This document shows positions 9,244 to 18,282 of a stretch of 64,000 bases of DNA, one piece after another. Origin of the DNA: Pseudomonas aegrilactucae (GTDB lineage Bacteria > Pseudomonadota > Gammaproteobacteria > Pseudomonadales > Pseudomonadaceae); assembly GCF_019168305.1 (NCBI RefSeq), contig NZ_JAHTBI010000027.1:1-64000 (forward strand), read 5' to 3'. Made by a program: the position numbers and the translations under genes. Positions within the stretch are counted from its first letter, which is position 1, and each line of letters opens with the position of its first letter. The notes beneath the pieces are model-generated. The model was not told where the DNA came from. It saw only the letters and a program-made list of their open reading frames with translations, and did no database searches.

Positions 9244-9996
9244 TTAGAACGCGATACCGACCTTGACGCCAAACTCGTCACGCTTGAGCTTGATGTTGTC
9301 GGCCACGTCCGAGTCTTCATCCAGCTTGTATTCGGTGCGCGTGTAGTACAGGCCGGCCAGGATCGGCATCGCGCCCTTCTGGTTCATCAGCAGGCTGACT
9401 TCGGCGTACGGGTTGGTGCGGTCCTTGAGGTCGACGGTGTCGTTGCCCACGTCGTCCACGTGCAACTTGGCCTTGCCATCCAGGGCCTGACGCGCACCGG
9501 CCTCGACACGCAGGGTCATGTCGTCGAACTGGTGGTTATAGCCCAGCGCGGCCTTGGCGAACGGGGTTTTGCCCGTCAGTTCCATGTCATAGCCGTTGGA
9601 CTCCAGCGCGTAGCGCGACCAGCTGTAGCCACCGCCCACGATCAGGTCTACCGAGCTGCGCGCATCGAGCGCGGCGCGCCAGCCCAGGTCCAGGTCTACC
9701 TGGCCTTCCTTGAGCTTGGTGTCGCTATGGTCGCCGTACCTGGCTTGCACGCCCGCCTGGTAGATCAAGCCGGACTCGGCGGTGAGCTTGTTGCCGAAGT
9801 CGAAGAACAGCCCGCCTTCACCCATGCGACCGGTGTCGGACTCGCTGCCCCCTTCAAGCTTGAACTTGCTGTAGCTGCCCAATGCACCGAAGGTGGCGAT
9901 CGGGTCGGTGGACGGGGCGGCCAGCGCGCTCAGGGGGGTGGCCAGTACGGCCAGCGCCGAGGTCTTGAGCAGCAGGTTGCCGAATCGCTTGCACAT
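9244..9996 (-). CDS. Outer-membrane beta-barrel protein
   Basis: A 250-residue exported protein. It starts with a signal peptide (KTSALAVLATPLSALA, cleavage near residue 27) and continues with alternating amphipathic strands such as LIVGGGYSWSRYAL and ILAGLYYTRTEY. It ends VKVGIAF with a terminal Phe, the BAM recognition pattern of outer-membrane barrels. I chose the ATG at 9996, with GGAG ten bases upstream. Function unknown. Confidence 0.75.
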   Translation of the reverse strand: MCKRFGNLLLKTSALAVLATPLSALAAPSTDPIATFGALGSYSKFKLEGGSESDTGRMGEGGLFFDFGNKLTAESGLIYQAGVQARYGDHSDTKLKEGQVDLDLGWRAALDARSSVDLIVGGGYSWSRYALESNGYDMELTGKTPFAKAALGYNHQFDDMTLRVEAGARQALDGKAKLHVDDVGNDTVDLKDRTNPYAEVSLLMNQKGAMPILAGLYYTRTEYKLDEDSDVADNIKLKRDEFGVKVGIAF

Positions 9997-10216
9997 CACT
10001 TTCAGTCTCCATGTTTGTGAAAGGCACTCAGGGTCGAATGCGACCGTTCGAACCCCACAGGGGGCAGAAAGTTCAGGCGAGGGCGCTGGTATGAGGGGTG
10101 TGTCACAAAACCTGTGGGGCTTGCCAGCGCAGGGAGCGTCGCCGCCATCACGCCGATTGAATGTTTGCCGCCACGCGCAGTCCGACCCTTCAAGCCCCAG
10201 CCATCAGGAGTACCCC

Positions 10217-10516
10217 ATGACTGCTCGCAAACTGTTCACTACCCTCGCCCTGCTCGGCAGCGTCGCGCTGGTTCAGCTACCGGCCCAGGCCGACGAGCCC
10301 AGCGTTACCGCACCCGAGTCGCCGACCCGCGAGCTGAACGTGCATGACAAGGCCCCCGATATCTACAAGCGCGATGAAATGGCCTTGCGCGGCTGGAAGG
10401 AAAAGGGCCTGAGCCAACCGGACGCCGAAAGCCACTGGGTCAAGATCCAGGACAAGTACGTGCTGATCGAAACCACCAATGGCACCGTCAAGCAGATCGT
10501 CCCGGCCAACCCCTAA
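10217..10516 (+). CDS. RcnB-like small periplasmic protein
   Basis: A 99-residue protein with a signal peptide (LFTTLALLGSVALVQLPAQA). The C-terminal block GWKEKGLSQPDAESHWVKI...KYVLIETTNGTVKQIV resembles the RcnB (nickel/cobalt homeostasis) domain. CAGGAG stands six bases before the ATG. Its stop overlaps the stop of the convergent LysR gene. A metal role is family knowledge only; many RcnB-like Pseudomonas proteins are uncharacterised. Confidence 0.7.
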   Translation: MTARKLFTTLALLGSVALVQLPAQADEPSVTAPESPTRELNVHDKAPDIYKRDEMALRGWKEKGLSQPDAESHWVKIQDKYVLIETTNGTVKQIVPANP

Positions 10517-11430
10517 TCCGCACCCGGCAAACTGTAGCGCTCGGCAAAGTACTGGCGCAGGAACTCCACCGCCACGCGAACCTTTGCCGAGCTTGCCAGC
10601 GGTGAGGTGTACACCGCCCAGATATCCGCCGCCTGGTGATAGTCCTCCAGCACCTGCACCAGGCGGCCATCGGCCAGGCTGTCGTGCACGTCCCAGTACG
10701 AACGCAGCAAGATCCCGCGCCCGTCCAGGCACCACTGGTGCGCCACCTCGCCGTGGTTGGTCGAAAGCCCCCCGGTGACGCGCACGCTCTGCTCACCCTG
10801 CGGCCCCTGCAGTTGCCACACGCCGAACGGGTGGTCGCGCTCCTTGATCACCAGGCAATCGTGGCTGCCCAGCTCGGCCAACTGGCGCGGCGTGCCACGC
10901 CGGCGCAGGTACTCGGGCGCCGCGCACAGCACCCGGCGGTTGCGCGCCAGCGGCTTGGCGATCAGGTGGGCGGCAATCGCATTGCCCACGCGCACGTCCA
11001 GGTCGACGCCCTCCTCGATCAGGTCCACCAACCGATCATGCACGTCCAGGCGGATGTCCAGCTGCGGGTAGCGCTCGGCCAGCTCCGACAACGCCGGCGC
11101 CACGAAGCGTCGCCCAAGGCCCAGGCTGCTGGCGACGCGAAGCTGGCCCACCGGCTCGCGGTGCTGGGCGCTGATGTCGTCACCCATGCGCTGCACGGTG
11201 TCGAAGATCTGCTGGGCCCACTGGTACACCCGCTCGCCCTCTTCGCTCAGTGACACGCGCCGCGTGGTGCGGTGCAACAGGCGCACGCCCATCTGCTGCT
11301 CGAGCAGGCGAACGCGCTTGCTGATGAACGCCGCCGACATGCCCAGTTGCTCCGCCACGGCGGCAAAGCTGGCGCGCTTGGCCACCTGGACAAATATATT
11401 GAGGTCTTCAAGGTTAGGTAGACTATTCAC
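10513..11430 (-). CDS. dmlR: LysR-family regulator, DmlR-like
   Basis: A 305-residue LysR regulator. The N-terminal winged HTH is LNIFVQVAKRASFAAVAEQL through SAAFISKRVRLLEQQMGVRLL (residues 9-55), followed by an effector domain of normal length. It is divergent from a D-malate/tartrate dehydrogenase gene with a 96-bp shared promoter region, the arrangement of dmlR-dmlA, so it probably activates that gene in response to the substrate. The exact effector is inferred from context. Confidence 0.8.
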   Translation of the reverse strand: MNSLPNLEDLNIFVQVAKRASFAAVAEQLGMSAAFISKRVRLLEQQMGVRLLHRTTRRVSLSEEGERVYQWAQQIFDTVQRMGDDISAQHREPVGQLRVASSLGLGRRFVAPALSELAERYPQLDIRLDVHDRLVDLIEEGVDLDVRVGNAIAAHLIAKPLARNRRVLCAAPEYLRRRGTPRQLAELGSHDCLVIKERDHPFGVWQLQGPQGEQSVRVTGGLSTNHGEVAHQWCLDGRGILLRSYWDVHDSLADGRLVQVLEDYHQAADIWAVYTSPLASSAKVRVAVEFLRQYFAERYSLPGAD

Positions 11431-11526
11431 AGTATGTGCACAAAGAATTCATGGTTGACTGGATTATCTCTGACTTGATGCCTTATAGCATGCGTTCACC
11501 TGTTCCCCAAACAACGAGTGAGCGTC

Positions 11527-12618
11527 ATGACCAAGACCTTCAGAATTGCGGCGATCCCCGGTGACGGTATCGGTAACGAAGTGCTCCCCGAAGGCATTCG
11601 CGTGGTCGAAGCCGCTGCGCGCAAGCATGGCCTGGCGATCGAATTCGAATTCTTCGAATGGGCCAGTTGCGACTACTACCTGGCCCACGGCAAGATGATG
11701 CCCGACGACTGGTTCGAGCAGTTGAAGGGCTTCGATGCCCTGTTCTTCGGGGCGGTAGGCTGGCCCGACAAGGTGCCGGACCATATCTCGCTGTGGGGCT
11801 CGCTGCTCAAGTTTCGCCGCGACTTCGACCAGTACGTGAACATCCGCCCGGTGCGCCTGTTCCCAGGGGTGCCGTGCCCATTGGCCGGGCGCAAGCCGGG
11901 TGACATCGACTTCGTGGTGATCCGCGAGAACACCGAGGGCGAATATTCCTCGCTGGGCGGTCGCATGTTCGAAGGCACCGAAAACGAGTTCGTGCTGCAG
12001 GAATCGGTGTTCACCCGTCGTGGTGTGGACCGCATCCTCAAGTACGCCTTCGAAGTGGCGCAGACCCGCGAGCGCAAGCACGTCACCTCGGCGACCAAAT
12101 CCAACGGCATGGCTGTAAGCATGCCGTACTGGGACGAACGCACCGCTGCGATGGCGGCCAACTACCCAGAGATCAGTTGGGACAAGCAGCACATCGACAT
12201 CCTATGTGCGCGCTTCGTGCTGCAGCCGGACCGCTTCGATGTGGTGGTGGCCTCCAACCTGTTCGGCGACATCCTCTCCGACCTGGGCCCGGCCTGTGCT
12301 GGCACCATCGGTATCGCGCCGTCGGCCAACCTCAACCCGGAGCGCCGATTCCCTTCGTTGTTCGAACCGGTACACGGCTCGGCGCCGGATATCTTCGGGC
12401 AGAACATCGCCAACCCGATCGCGATGATCTGGTCGGGCGCGTTGATGCTGGAGTTCCTGGGCAACGAGGGCAGCGACCCGCGTTATCGGGCGGCGCATGA
12501 TGACATTCTGGGGGCGATCGAGCAGGTGATTGCGGCGGGCGACACCACCCGCGACATGGGCGGCACGCAGTCGACACAGCAGGTAGGCCAGGCGATTACG
12601 GCGTTGATCGAGGCGTGA
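11527..12618 (+). CDS. dmlA: Tartrate dehydrogenase / D-malate dehydrogenase
   Basis: A 363-residue NAD- and divalent-metal-dependent beta-decarboxylating dehydrogenase of the isocitrate/isopropylmalate dehydrogenase family. Visible are IPGDGIGNEVLPEG near the N-terminus, the substrate loop VVIRENTEGEYSSLGG, TSATKSNGMAV, the metal site NLFGDILSDLGPA and EPVHGSAPDIFGQNIANP. The residues resemble TtuC/DmlA rather than LeuB. I chose the ATG at 11527; a GTG three codons upstream is an alternative. It should oxidise and decarboxylate D-malate to pyruvate, or tartrate to related products. Confidence 0.88.
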   Translation: MTKTFRIAAIPGDGIGNEVLPEGIRVVEAAARKHGLAIEFEFFEWASCDYYLAHGKMMPDDWFEQLKGFDALFFGAVGWPDKVPDHISLWGSLLKFRRDFDQYVNIRPVRLFPGVPCPLAGRKPGDIDFVVIRENTEGEYSSLGGRMFEGTENEFVLQESVFTRRGVDRILKYAFEVAQTRERKHVTSATKSNGMAVSMPYWDERTAAMAANYPEISWDKQHIDILCARFVLQPDRFDVVVASNLFGDILSDLGPACAGTIGIAPSANLNPERRFPSLFEPVHGSAPDIFGQNIANPIAMIWSGALMLEFLGNEGSDPRYRAAHDDILGAIEQVIAAGDTTRDMGGTQSTQQVGQAITALIEA

Positions 12619-12637
12619 TGGTCAGGGTCTGAAAAGC

Positions 12638-12709
12638 TTCGCTGGCAAGCCAGCTCTCACAAGGTTGTGCAATGTTCACACAACCTGTGGGAGCTGGCTT
12701 GCCAGCGAA
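12638..12709. repeat. REP pair (inverted REP elements)
   Basis: Two REP copies in opposite orientation (12638-12660 and 12687-12709) are separated by 26 bases and can form a large hairpin. They lie between convergent dmlA and glgB. This is the standard P. putida extragenic repeat. Confidence 0.85.
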
Positions 12710-12735
12710 TGGCCTGCAACGCAGGCCCAGGGGCC

Positions 12736-14949
12736 TCAGGCCGGGCGCAGTATCAGCAGCGCCAACGGCGGCAGGTTCACCGCCAACGACACCGGCTGCC
12801 CATGGCTGGGCAGCGCCTCGCTGGCCACCCTGCCCAGGTTCCCGTAGTTGGACCCGGCATACGCCTCGGCATCGCTGTTGAGCACCTCCACCCAATGTTC
12901 GCCAAACGGCACACCAATCCGGTACCCCTCGCGCGGCACCGGGGTGAAGTTGGCCACCACCAGCAACGGCTCGCCCTCGGCGCTCCAGCGCAGCCAGGCA
13001 TACACGCTGTTGCGCGCATCATCACCGATCAGCCACTGGAACCCCTGCGGCACGCAATCCTGCTCGTGCAGCGCCTTTTCGTCGCGGTACAGACGGTTCA
13101 GGTCGCTGACCAGCCGCTGCACCCCAAGGTGCTCCTTGTACTGCAGCAGGTACCAGTCCAGTTCGCTGTCATGGTTCCACTCGCGCCACTGGCCGAACTC
13201 GCAGCCCATGAACAGCAGTTTCTTGCCGGGGTGGCTCCACATGAACGCAAGGTAGGCACGCAGGTTGGCAAACTTCTGCCAGCGGTCCCCCGGCATCTTG
13301 TCGATCAGCGAATGCTTGCCATGCACCACCTCATCGTGGGAGATCGGCAGGATGAAATGCTCGGAGTAGGCATAGATCAGCCCGAAGCTCATCTCGTTGT
13401 GATGATGGGTACGGTGGATCGGGTCGTTCTGGATGTAGTGCAGCGTGTCGTGCATCCAGCCCATGTTCCACTTGTAGTCGAAGCCCAGGCCGCCCTGCTG
13501 GGTGGGCTGGCTGACGCCTGGCCAGGCGGTCGACTCTTCGGCGATCACCAGCGCCCCCGGCGCCTCGAGCGCCACCACATCGTTGAGGTGACGCAAGAAG
13601 TCGATGGCTTCGAGGTTCTCGCGTCCGCCATGGCGATTGGGCACCCATTCGCCAGCCTTGCGCGAGTAGTCGCGGTACAGCATCGAGGCCACCGCATCCA
13701 CGCGCAGGCCGTCGATATGGAAGTGCTTGAGCCAGTGCAGCGCCGAGGCCAGCATGAAGCCGTGCACTTCATTGCGCCCCAGGTTGTAGATCAGCGTGTC
13801 CCAATCCTGGTGGAAGCCCTCCAGGGGGTTTGCGTACTCGTACAGCGCGGTGCCGTCGAACTGCGCCAACCCGTGCTCGTCGGTGGGGAAATGCGCCGGT
13901 ACCCAGTCCAGGATCACGCCGATATGGGCCTGGTGGCAGGCGTCGATGAACGCGGCAAAATCCTCCGCCGAGCCATAGCGCGCCGTCGGGGCGAACATCG
14001 ACAGCGGCTGGTAGCCCCACGAGCCGCCAAACGGGTGCTCCATGATCGGCATCAGCTCGATATGGGTGAACCCCAGGCTCTGGATATACGGCACCAGGCG
14101 TTCGGCCAGTTCGCGCCAGTTGAAGTAGCGCGCCACTTCGCCGCTCTCGTCCAGCTCGCATTGCCAGGAACCGGCATGCAGCTCGTAGATCGACAACGGT
14201 GCATTGCTGGCCTGATGTGCGCCGCGCACACGCATCCAGCCCTGGTCCTGCCAGACATGCCCCAACGGGGCTGCGACCCGGGAGGCCGTGCTCGGCGGCA
14301 GCTCGGTGGCCAGCGCCAGCGGGTCGGCCTTGAGCGGCAGGATGCCGCCCTGCCCCAGCACTTCATACTTGTAGGTTTCGCCCGCCTGCAGGCGCGGGAT
14401 GAACAGCTCCCACACACCGCTGGGCACGCGCTTGCGCATGGGGTGGCGGCGGCCGTCCCAGTTGTTGAAGTGCCCCACCACCGACACCCGCCGTGCGTTC
14501 GGCGCCCACACCGCAAAGCGCACCCCGTCGATGCCATCCACCTGCACGGGCTGGGCGCCGAACACCTTGGCCAGGTCGCGGTGGTTGCCTTCGGCGAACA
14601 GGTACAGGTCCATTTCGCCCAGCAGCAGGTCGCCAAAACTGTACGGGTCTTCGGTGATCTGCTCGCCGCCGGCCCAGTTGATGTGCAGGCGGTACGCCTG
14701 CGCTTGCTGCAGTTGCCCGCTGAACAGGCCCGGCACACTGCCCTGCTGCAATTCCAGCAACGTCTCGCCGCTGTCGCGGGCCACCGCCCGTGCACTCAGG
14801 GCATCGGGCAGGTACGCCCGGATCCATTGCCCACCCGCACCATCGGAGTGCGGACCGAGGACAGCGAACGGGTCCCCGTGCCTGGCATTGACCAGGTCAT
14901 CGATATCACTTCTGCCCAGCCCCGCCTGTTCTCGCTTGTGCGCGCTCAT
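12736..14949 (-). CDS. glgB: 1,4-alpha-glucan branching enzyme
   Basis: A 737-residue GH13 enzyme that creates alpha-1,6 branches in glycogen-like glucan. An N-terminal CBM48-like region ([20 protein letters not shown]) precedes the catalytic barrel with nucleophile Asp in [16 protein letters not shown], acid/base Glu in [13 protein letters not shown] and the third Asp in [14 protein letters not shown]. Its ATG directly abuts the stop codon of the upstream treS/pep2 gene, indicating coupled translation as the last gene of the glgE-treS-glgB operon. Length is normal. Confidence 0.95.
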   Translation of the reverse strand: MSAHKREQAGLGRSDIDDLVNARHGDPFAVLGPHSDGAGGQWIRAYLPDALSARAVARDSGETLLELQQGSVPGLFSGQLQQAQAYRLHINWAGGEQITEDPYSFGDLLLGEMDLYLFAEGNHRDLAKVFGAQPVQVDGIDGVRFAVWAPNARRVSVVGHFNNWDGRRHPMRKRVPSGVWELFIPRLQAGETYKYEVLGQGGILPLKADPLALATELPPSTASRVAAPLGHVWQDQGWMRVRGAHQASNAPLSIYELHAGSWQCELDESGEVARYFNWRELAERLVPYIQSLGFTHIELMPIMEHPFGGSWGYQPLSMFAPTARYGSAEDFAAFIDACHQAHIGVILDWVPAHFPTDEHGLAQFDGTALYEYANPLEGFHQDWDTLIYNLGRNEVHGFMLASALHWLKHFHIDGLRVDAVASMLYRDYSRKAGEWVPNRHGGRENLEAIDFLRHLNDVVALEAPGALVIAEESTAWPGVSQPTQQGGLGFDYKWNMGWMHDTLHYIQNDPIHRTHHHNEMSFGLIYAYSEHFILPISHDEVVHGKHSLIDKMPGDRWQKFANLRAYLAFMWSHPGKKLLFMGCEFGQWREWNHDSELDWYLLQYKEHLGVQRLVSDLNRLYRDEKALHEQDCVPQGFQWLIGDDARNSVYAWLRWSAEGEPLLVVANFTPVPREGYRIGVPFGEHWVEVLNSDAEAYAGSNYGNLGRVASEALPSHGQPVSLAVNLPPLALLILRPA

Positions 14950-17900
14950 CTACTGCTCTCCCCACGTACTGACAAGCCCATGGAGGCCATGCAAGGGCAC
15001 GGCCAACCAGCTCGGGCGATTCTCGGCTTCATATAAAATCTCGTAGGCCGCCTTTTCCAGGCTGAACAACGCCAGGGCCGCGCGTTCACCTTCGGCGTGT
15101 TCCCAGGCATGCGGCAGGCTTGCGGTGGCCAGGCCATAGGCCTCGACGAACGCATGCCGGGCCTGGTGCAGGTACTGGCGGGCCACGCGCTGGCGGGCCT
15201 GGCGGGCAAGCGCCGACACATCCACCCCCGATGCGCTGCGCAATACCATCGCAGCAGCATAGTCGAAGGAGCGCAACACGCCGCTGACATCCTTGTACGG
15301 GCTGTGCTTGCCGCGTCGCTCCTGCAACGGGCGAGCCGGCTCCCCTTCGAAATCGATCAGGTAGGCATCGCCCTGCACCACCAGCACCTGCCCCAGGTGC
15401 AGATCGCCATGCACGCGGATCAGCAGGCCGCCGACAGCCTGGCGGGCCAGCTCCGTGACCTGCCTGAGCAGGCCCTTGCGCTGCTTGCCCAGGTCGTCGA
15501 CCAGTGCCTGGCTTTCCACGTCCAGTTCGCCCTGGTGCTGTTCGAGCAGATCGAAGGCGTGGTTCAACTGCGCACTCACCTGCTTGCCCCAGGCCTGTGC
15601 ATCGCGGGCGTTGCTCACGCGCGGCTGGAAGGCCGGGGCGGGGGTCGGCGCGGCCAGCACCTGGTGCATCTCGCCCAGGCGCTGCCCCAGCAGCGCGGCG
15701 AACGCCGCGAGCTCCTGCAGCGCATCGGCGTGTGGCTCGGGCGCTTTCTGGCGCGGCTCCATCTCGTCGCGAATCGCCCGTTCCAGGGTGTTCTGGGTCC
15801 AGTCCCAGGCATCGCCCTGATTGCTCAGGTAGCCCTGGGCAATCATCAGCAGGTGCGGCTCACCGGCGTGGTCCACGCGGCTCAGCCAGCCCAGCAGCGG
15901 CGAGATGTTCGGGTAGTTGGCCGAAGTGAGGTACGCGCTCATCTCAAGCTCGGGATGAATACCGCCATTGACCCGGCGGATCAGCTTGAGCACCAGGCTG
16001 TTACCGACCACCACCGAGCTGTTCGACTGCTCGGCCGACAGGTAGCGCACTTCGGCCTCTTCGCCCAGGTTGAGCGCGGCCAGTTGTCCGGTGGACTCGA
16101 ACTGCAACTCGCCTTCGCTGCAGGCCAGGCGTGTACCGTCGGTAAAACCGGCCAGCACCGCGCGAATGAAGCTCTCCAGCACGAAGCCATCGGTGATCAG
16201 CCCCACCTGGCGCCCGCGCCGCACACGGGCCAGCGCCAGTTGCTGAGGCAGTGCGCTGGTCATCTGGTCTTCGCCGATCAGGCCGAATGGCAACTGATAG
16301 CGGTGGGTCTGGCCAGCGCTATCCACTTCGATCTCGCTGAGCAGCACCGGGCTGGTGGCGGCCCCAAAGCGCACGCCATAGGCGATGCGCACCTTGTCTA
16401 CGCCGGCTTCCTTGCCGGCGAACCAGCGCCGCTTGGGCAGGTACTGCGTCAGGATGGCGTCTTGCAGGATGTCGCGCGACGGCGACTCGAGCAGCTCTTC
16501 CATGCGTTTTTTCAGCACCACGGTGGTGAACTCCGGTAGCGGTTGCGCCGGCTGCACGTGCCAGCTGGGCATCTGGTCCCTGGCCGCCAGCAGGAACCAG
16601 TAGAACCCGTACGGTGGCAAGGTCAGCAGGAACGGCAACTGGCCAATCGGCGGGAACGCGCTGCCGCCGAGCATCTCCACCGGCACCTGGTCAACATACG
16701 GCGACAGGTCCAGCTCGGCCGCCTGGGCGGCGCGCGACACGTTGGCCACGCACAGGATGGTTTCGCTCTTGCCATCGGCGCCGGTGAATTCGCGCAGGTA
16801 AGCAAGGATGCGCCGGTTGCTGGGCGACAGCATCTTCAGCGTACCGCGCCCGAAAGCCTTCTGCTGCTTGCGCACCGCCAGCAGGCGACGGTTGAAATTG
16901 AGCAACGAATGCGCGTCGCTGGCCTGGGTCTCGACGTTGACCGACTGGTAGCCGTAGAGCGGGTCCATGATCGGCGGCAGCACCAGGCGCGCCGGGTCGG
17001 CGCGGGAGAAGCCGCCGTTGCGGTCGATCGACCATTGCATCGGCGTGCGTACGCCGTCGCGGTCGCCCAGGTAGATGTTGTCGCCCATGCCGATTTCATC
17101 GCCGTAGTACAACGTCGGCGTACCGGGCATCGACAGCAGCAGGCTGGTCAGCAGCTCCACCCGCCGACGGTCGCGCTGCAGCAGCGGCGCCAGGCGCCGG
17201 CGAATGCCCAGGTTGATGCGTGCCCGGCGGTCTTGCGCATAGTAGTTCCACAGGTAGTCGCGCTCGCGGTCGGTGACCATTTCCAGGGTCAGCTCATCGT
17301 GGTTGCGCAGGAAGATCGCCCATTGGCAATTGGCCGGGATCTCCGGCGTCTGGCGCAGGATGTCGGTGACGGGGAAGCGGTCTTCCTGGGCCAGGGCCAT
17401 GTACATGCGCGGCATCAGCGGGAAGTGAAAGGCCATGTGGCACTCGTCGCCCTGCCCCTGGCCAAAGTACAGCTGGGTGTCTTCGGGCCACTGGTTGGCC
17501 TCGGCCAGCAACATGCGGTCGGGGTAGTTGGCATCGATCTCGGCGCGGATCTGCTTGAGCACCTGGTGCGTCTCGGGCAGGTTCTCGTTATGGGTCCCAT
17601 CGCGCTCGATCAGGTAGGGGATGGCGTCCAGGCGCAGCCCATCCACGCCCAGGTCGAGCCAGTAGCGCATCACCCCGATCACCGCCTTGAGTACCTGCGG
17701 GTTGTCGAAATTGAGGTCGGGCTGGTGGGAATAGAAACGGTGCCAGAAGTACTGGCCGGCCACCGGGTCCCAGGTCCAGTTGGAGTGCTCGGTGTCGAGA
17801 AAGATGATACGCGTGCCGTCGTACCGGGTGTCGGTGTCGGACCACACGTAGAAGTCCCGCGCCCTGGAGCCGGGCTTGGCGCGGCGGGCCTTCTGGAACC

Positions 17901-18261
17901 ACGGGTGCTGGTCGGAGGTGTGGTTGATCACCAGCTCCGTGATCACCCGCAGGTTGCGCTTGTGCGCCTCGGCGATGAAGCGCTTGACGTCGGCCAGGGT
18001 GCCGTAGTCGGCGTGTACCGCCTTGTAGGCGGCGATATCGTAGCCGTCGTCGCGCCGCGGCGAGGGGTAGAACGGCAGCAGCCACAGGGTGTTGACGCCA
18101 AGCTCGGCAATGTAGTCGAGCTTGGCGATCAGCCCGGGAAAATCACCGATGCCGTCGCCGTTGGAATCGAAGAAGGATTTGACGTGCACCTGGTAGATGA
18201 TCGCGTCCTTGTACCACAGCGGGTCGTCAATGAACGCAGCTGGGCGGGCTTTCTTCGCCAT
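14950..18261 (-). CDS. treS: Trehalose synthase fused to maltokinase (TreS-Pep2)
   Basis: A 1103-residue two-domain protein. Residues 1 to about 545 are a GH13 trehalose synthase/maltose glucosyltransferase (nucleophile in DGLRLDAIPYL, Glu in LLAEANQWPED, third Asp in FLRNHDELTLEM). The C-terminal half is a maltokinase with the kinase-like loop VHGDLHLGQVLV and metal site YLIDFEGEP. Together they convert trehalose to maltose and then to maltose-1-phosphate, the GlgE substrate. It lies 21 bases after glgE and abuts glgB. The fusion is common in Pseudomonas. Confidence 0.95.
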   Translation of the reverse strand: MAKKARPAAFIDDPLWYKDAIIYQVHVKSFFDSNGDGIGDFPGLIAKLDYIAELGVNTLWLLPFYPSPRRDDGYDIAAYKAVHADYGTLADVKRFIAEAHKRNLRVITELVINHTSDQHPWFQKARRAKPGSRARDFYVWSDTDTRYDGTRIIFLDTEHSNWTWDPVAGQYFWHRFYSHQPDLNFDNPQVLKAVIGVMRYWLDLGVDGLRLDAIPYLIERDGTHNENLPETHQVLKQIRAEIDANYPDRMLLAEANQWPEDTQLYFGQGQGDECHMAFHFPLMPRMYMALAQEDRFPVTDILRQTPEIPANCQWAIFLRNHDELTLEMVTDRERDYLWNYYAQDRRARINLGIRRRLAPLLQRDRRRVELLTSLLLSMPGTPTLYYGDEIGMGDNIYLGDRDGVRTPMQWSIDRNGGFSRADPARLVLPPIMDPLYGYQSVNVETQASDAHSLLNFNRRLLAVRKQQKAFGRGTLKMLSPSNRRILAYLREFTGADGKSETILCVANVSRAAQAAELDLSPYVDQVPVEMLGGSAFPPIGQLPFLLTLPPYGFYWFLLAARDQMPSWHVQPAQPLPEFTTVVLKKRMEELLESPSRDILQDAILTQYLPKRRWFAGKEAGVDKVRIAYGVRFGAATSPVLLSEIEVDSAGQTHRYQLPFGLIGEDQMTSALPQQLALARVRRGRQVGLITDGFVLESFIRAVLAGFTDGTRLACSEGELQFESTGQLAALNLGEEAEVRYLSAEQSNSSVVVGNSLVLKLIRRVNGGIHPELEMSAYLTSANYPNISPLLGWLSRVDHAGEPHLLMIAQGYLSNQGDAWDWTQNTLERAIRDEMEPRQKAPEPHADALQELAAFAALLGQRLGEMHQVLAAPTPAPAFQPRVSNARDAQAWGKQVSAQLNHAFDLLEQHQGELDVESQALVDDLGKQRKGLLRQVTELARQAVGGLLIRVHGDLHLGQVLVVQGDAYLIDFEGEPARPLQERRGKHSPYKDVSGVLRSFDYAAAMVLRSASGVDVSALARQARQRVARQYLHQARHAFVEAYGLATASLPHAWEHAEGERAALALFSLEKAAYEILYEAENRPSWLAVPLHGLHGLVSTWGEQ

Positions 18262-18282
18262 GCTCGACTCCTTTGCAATGGG

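Noticed and set aside
11455..11488. Promoter of dmlA (TTGACT with TTATAG)
   Set aside because: The spacer is about 22 bases, too long for a convincing sigma-70 promoter.
12667..15036. 789-codon plus-strand open frame over glgB
   Set aside because: It is the shadow of glgB on the other strand; composition is His/Gln/Val-rich and no domain is visible.
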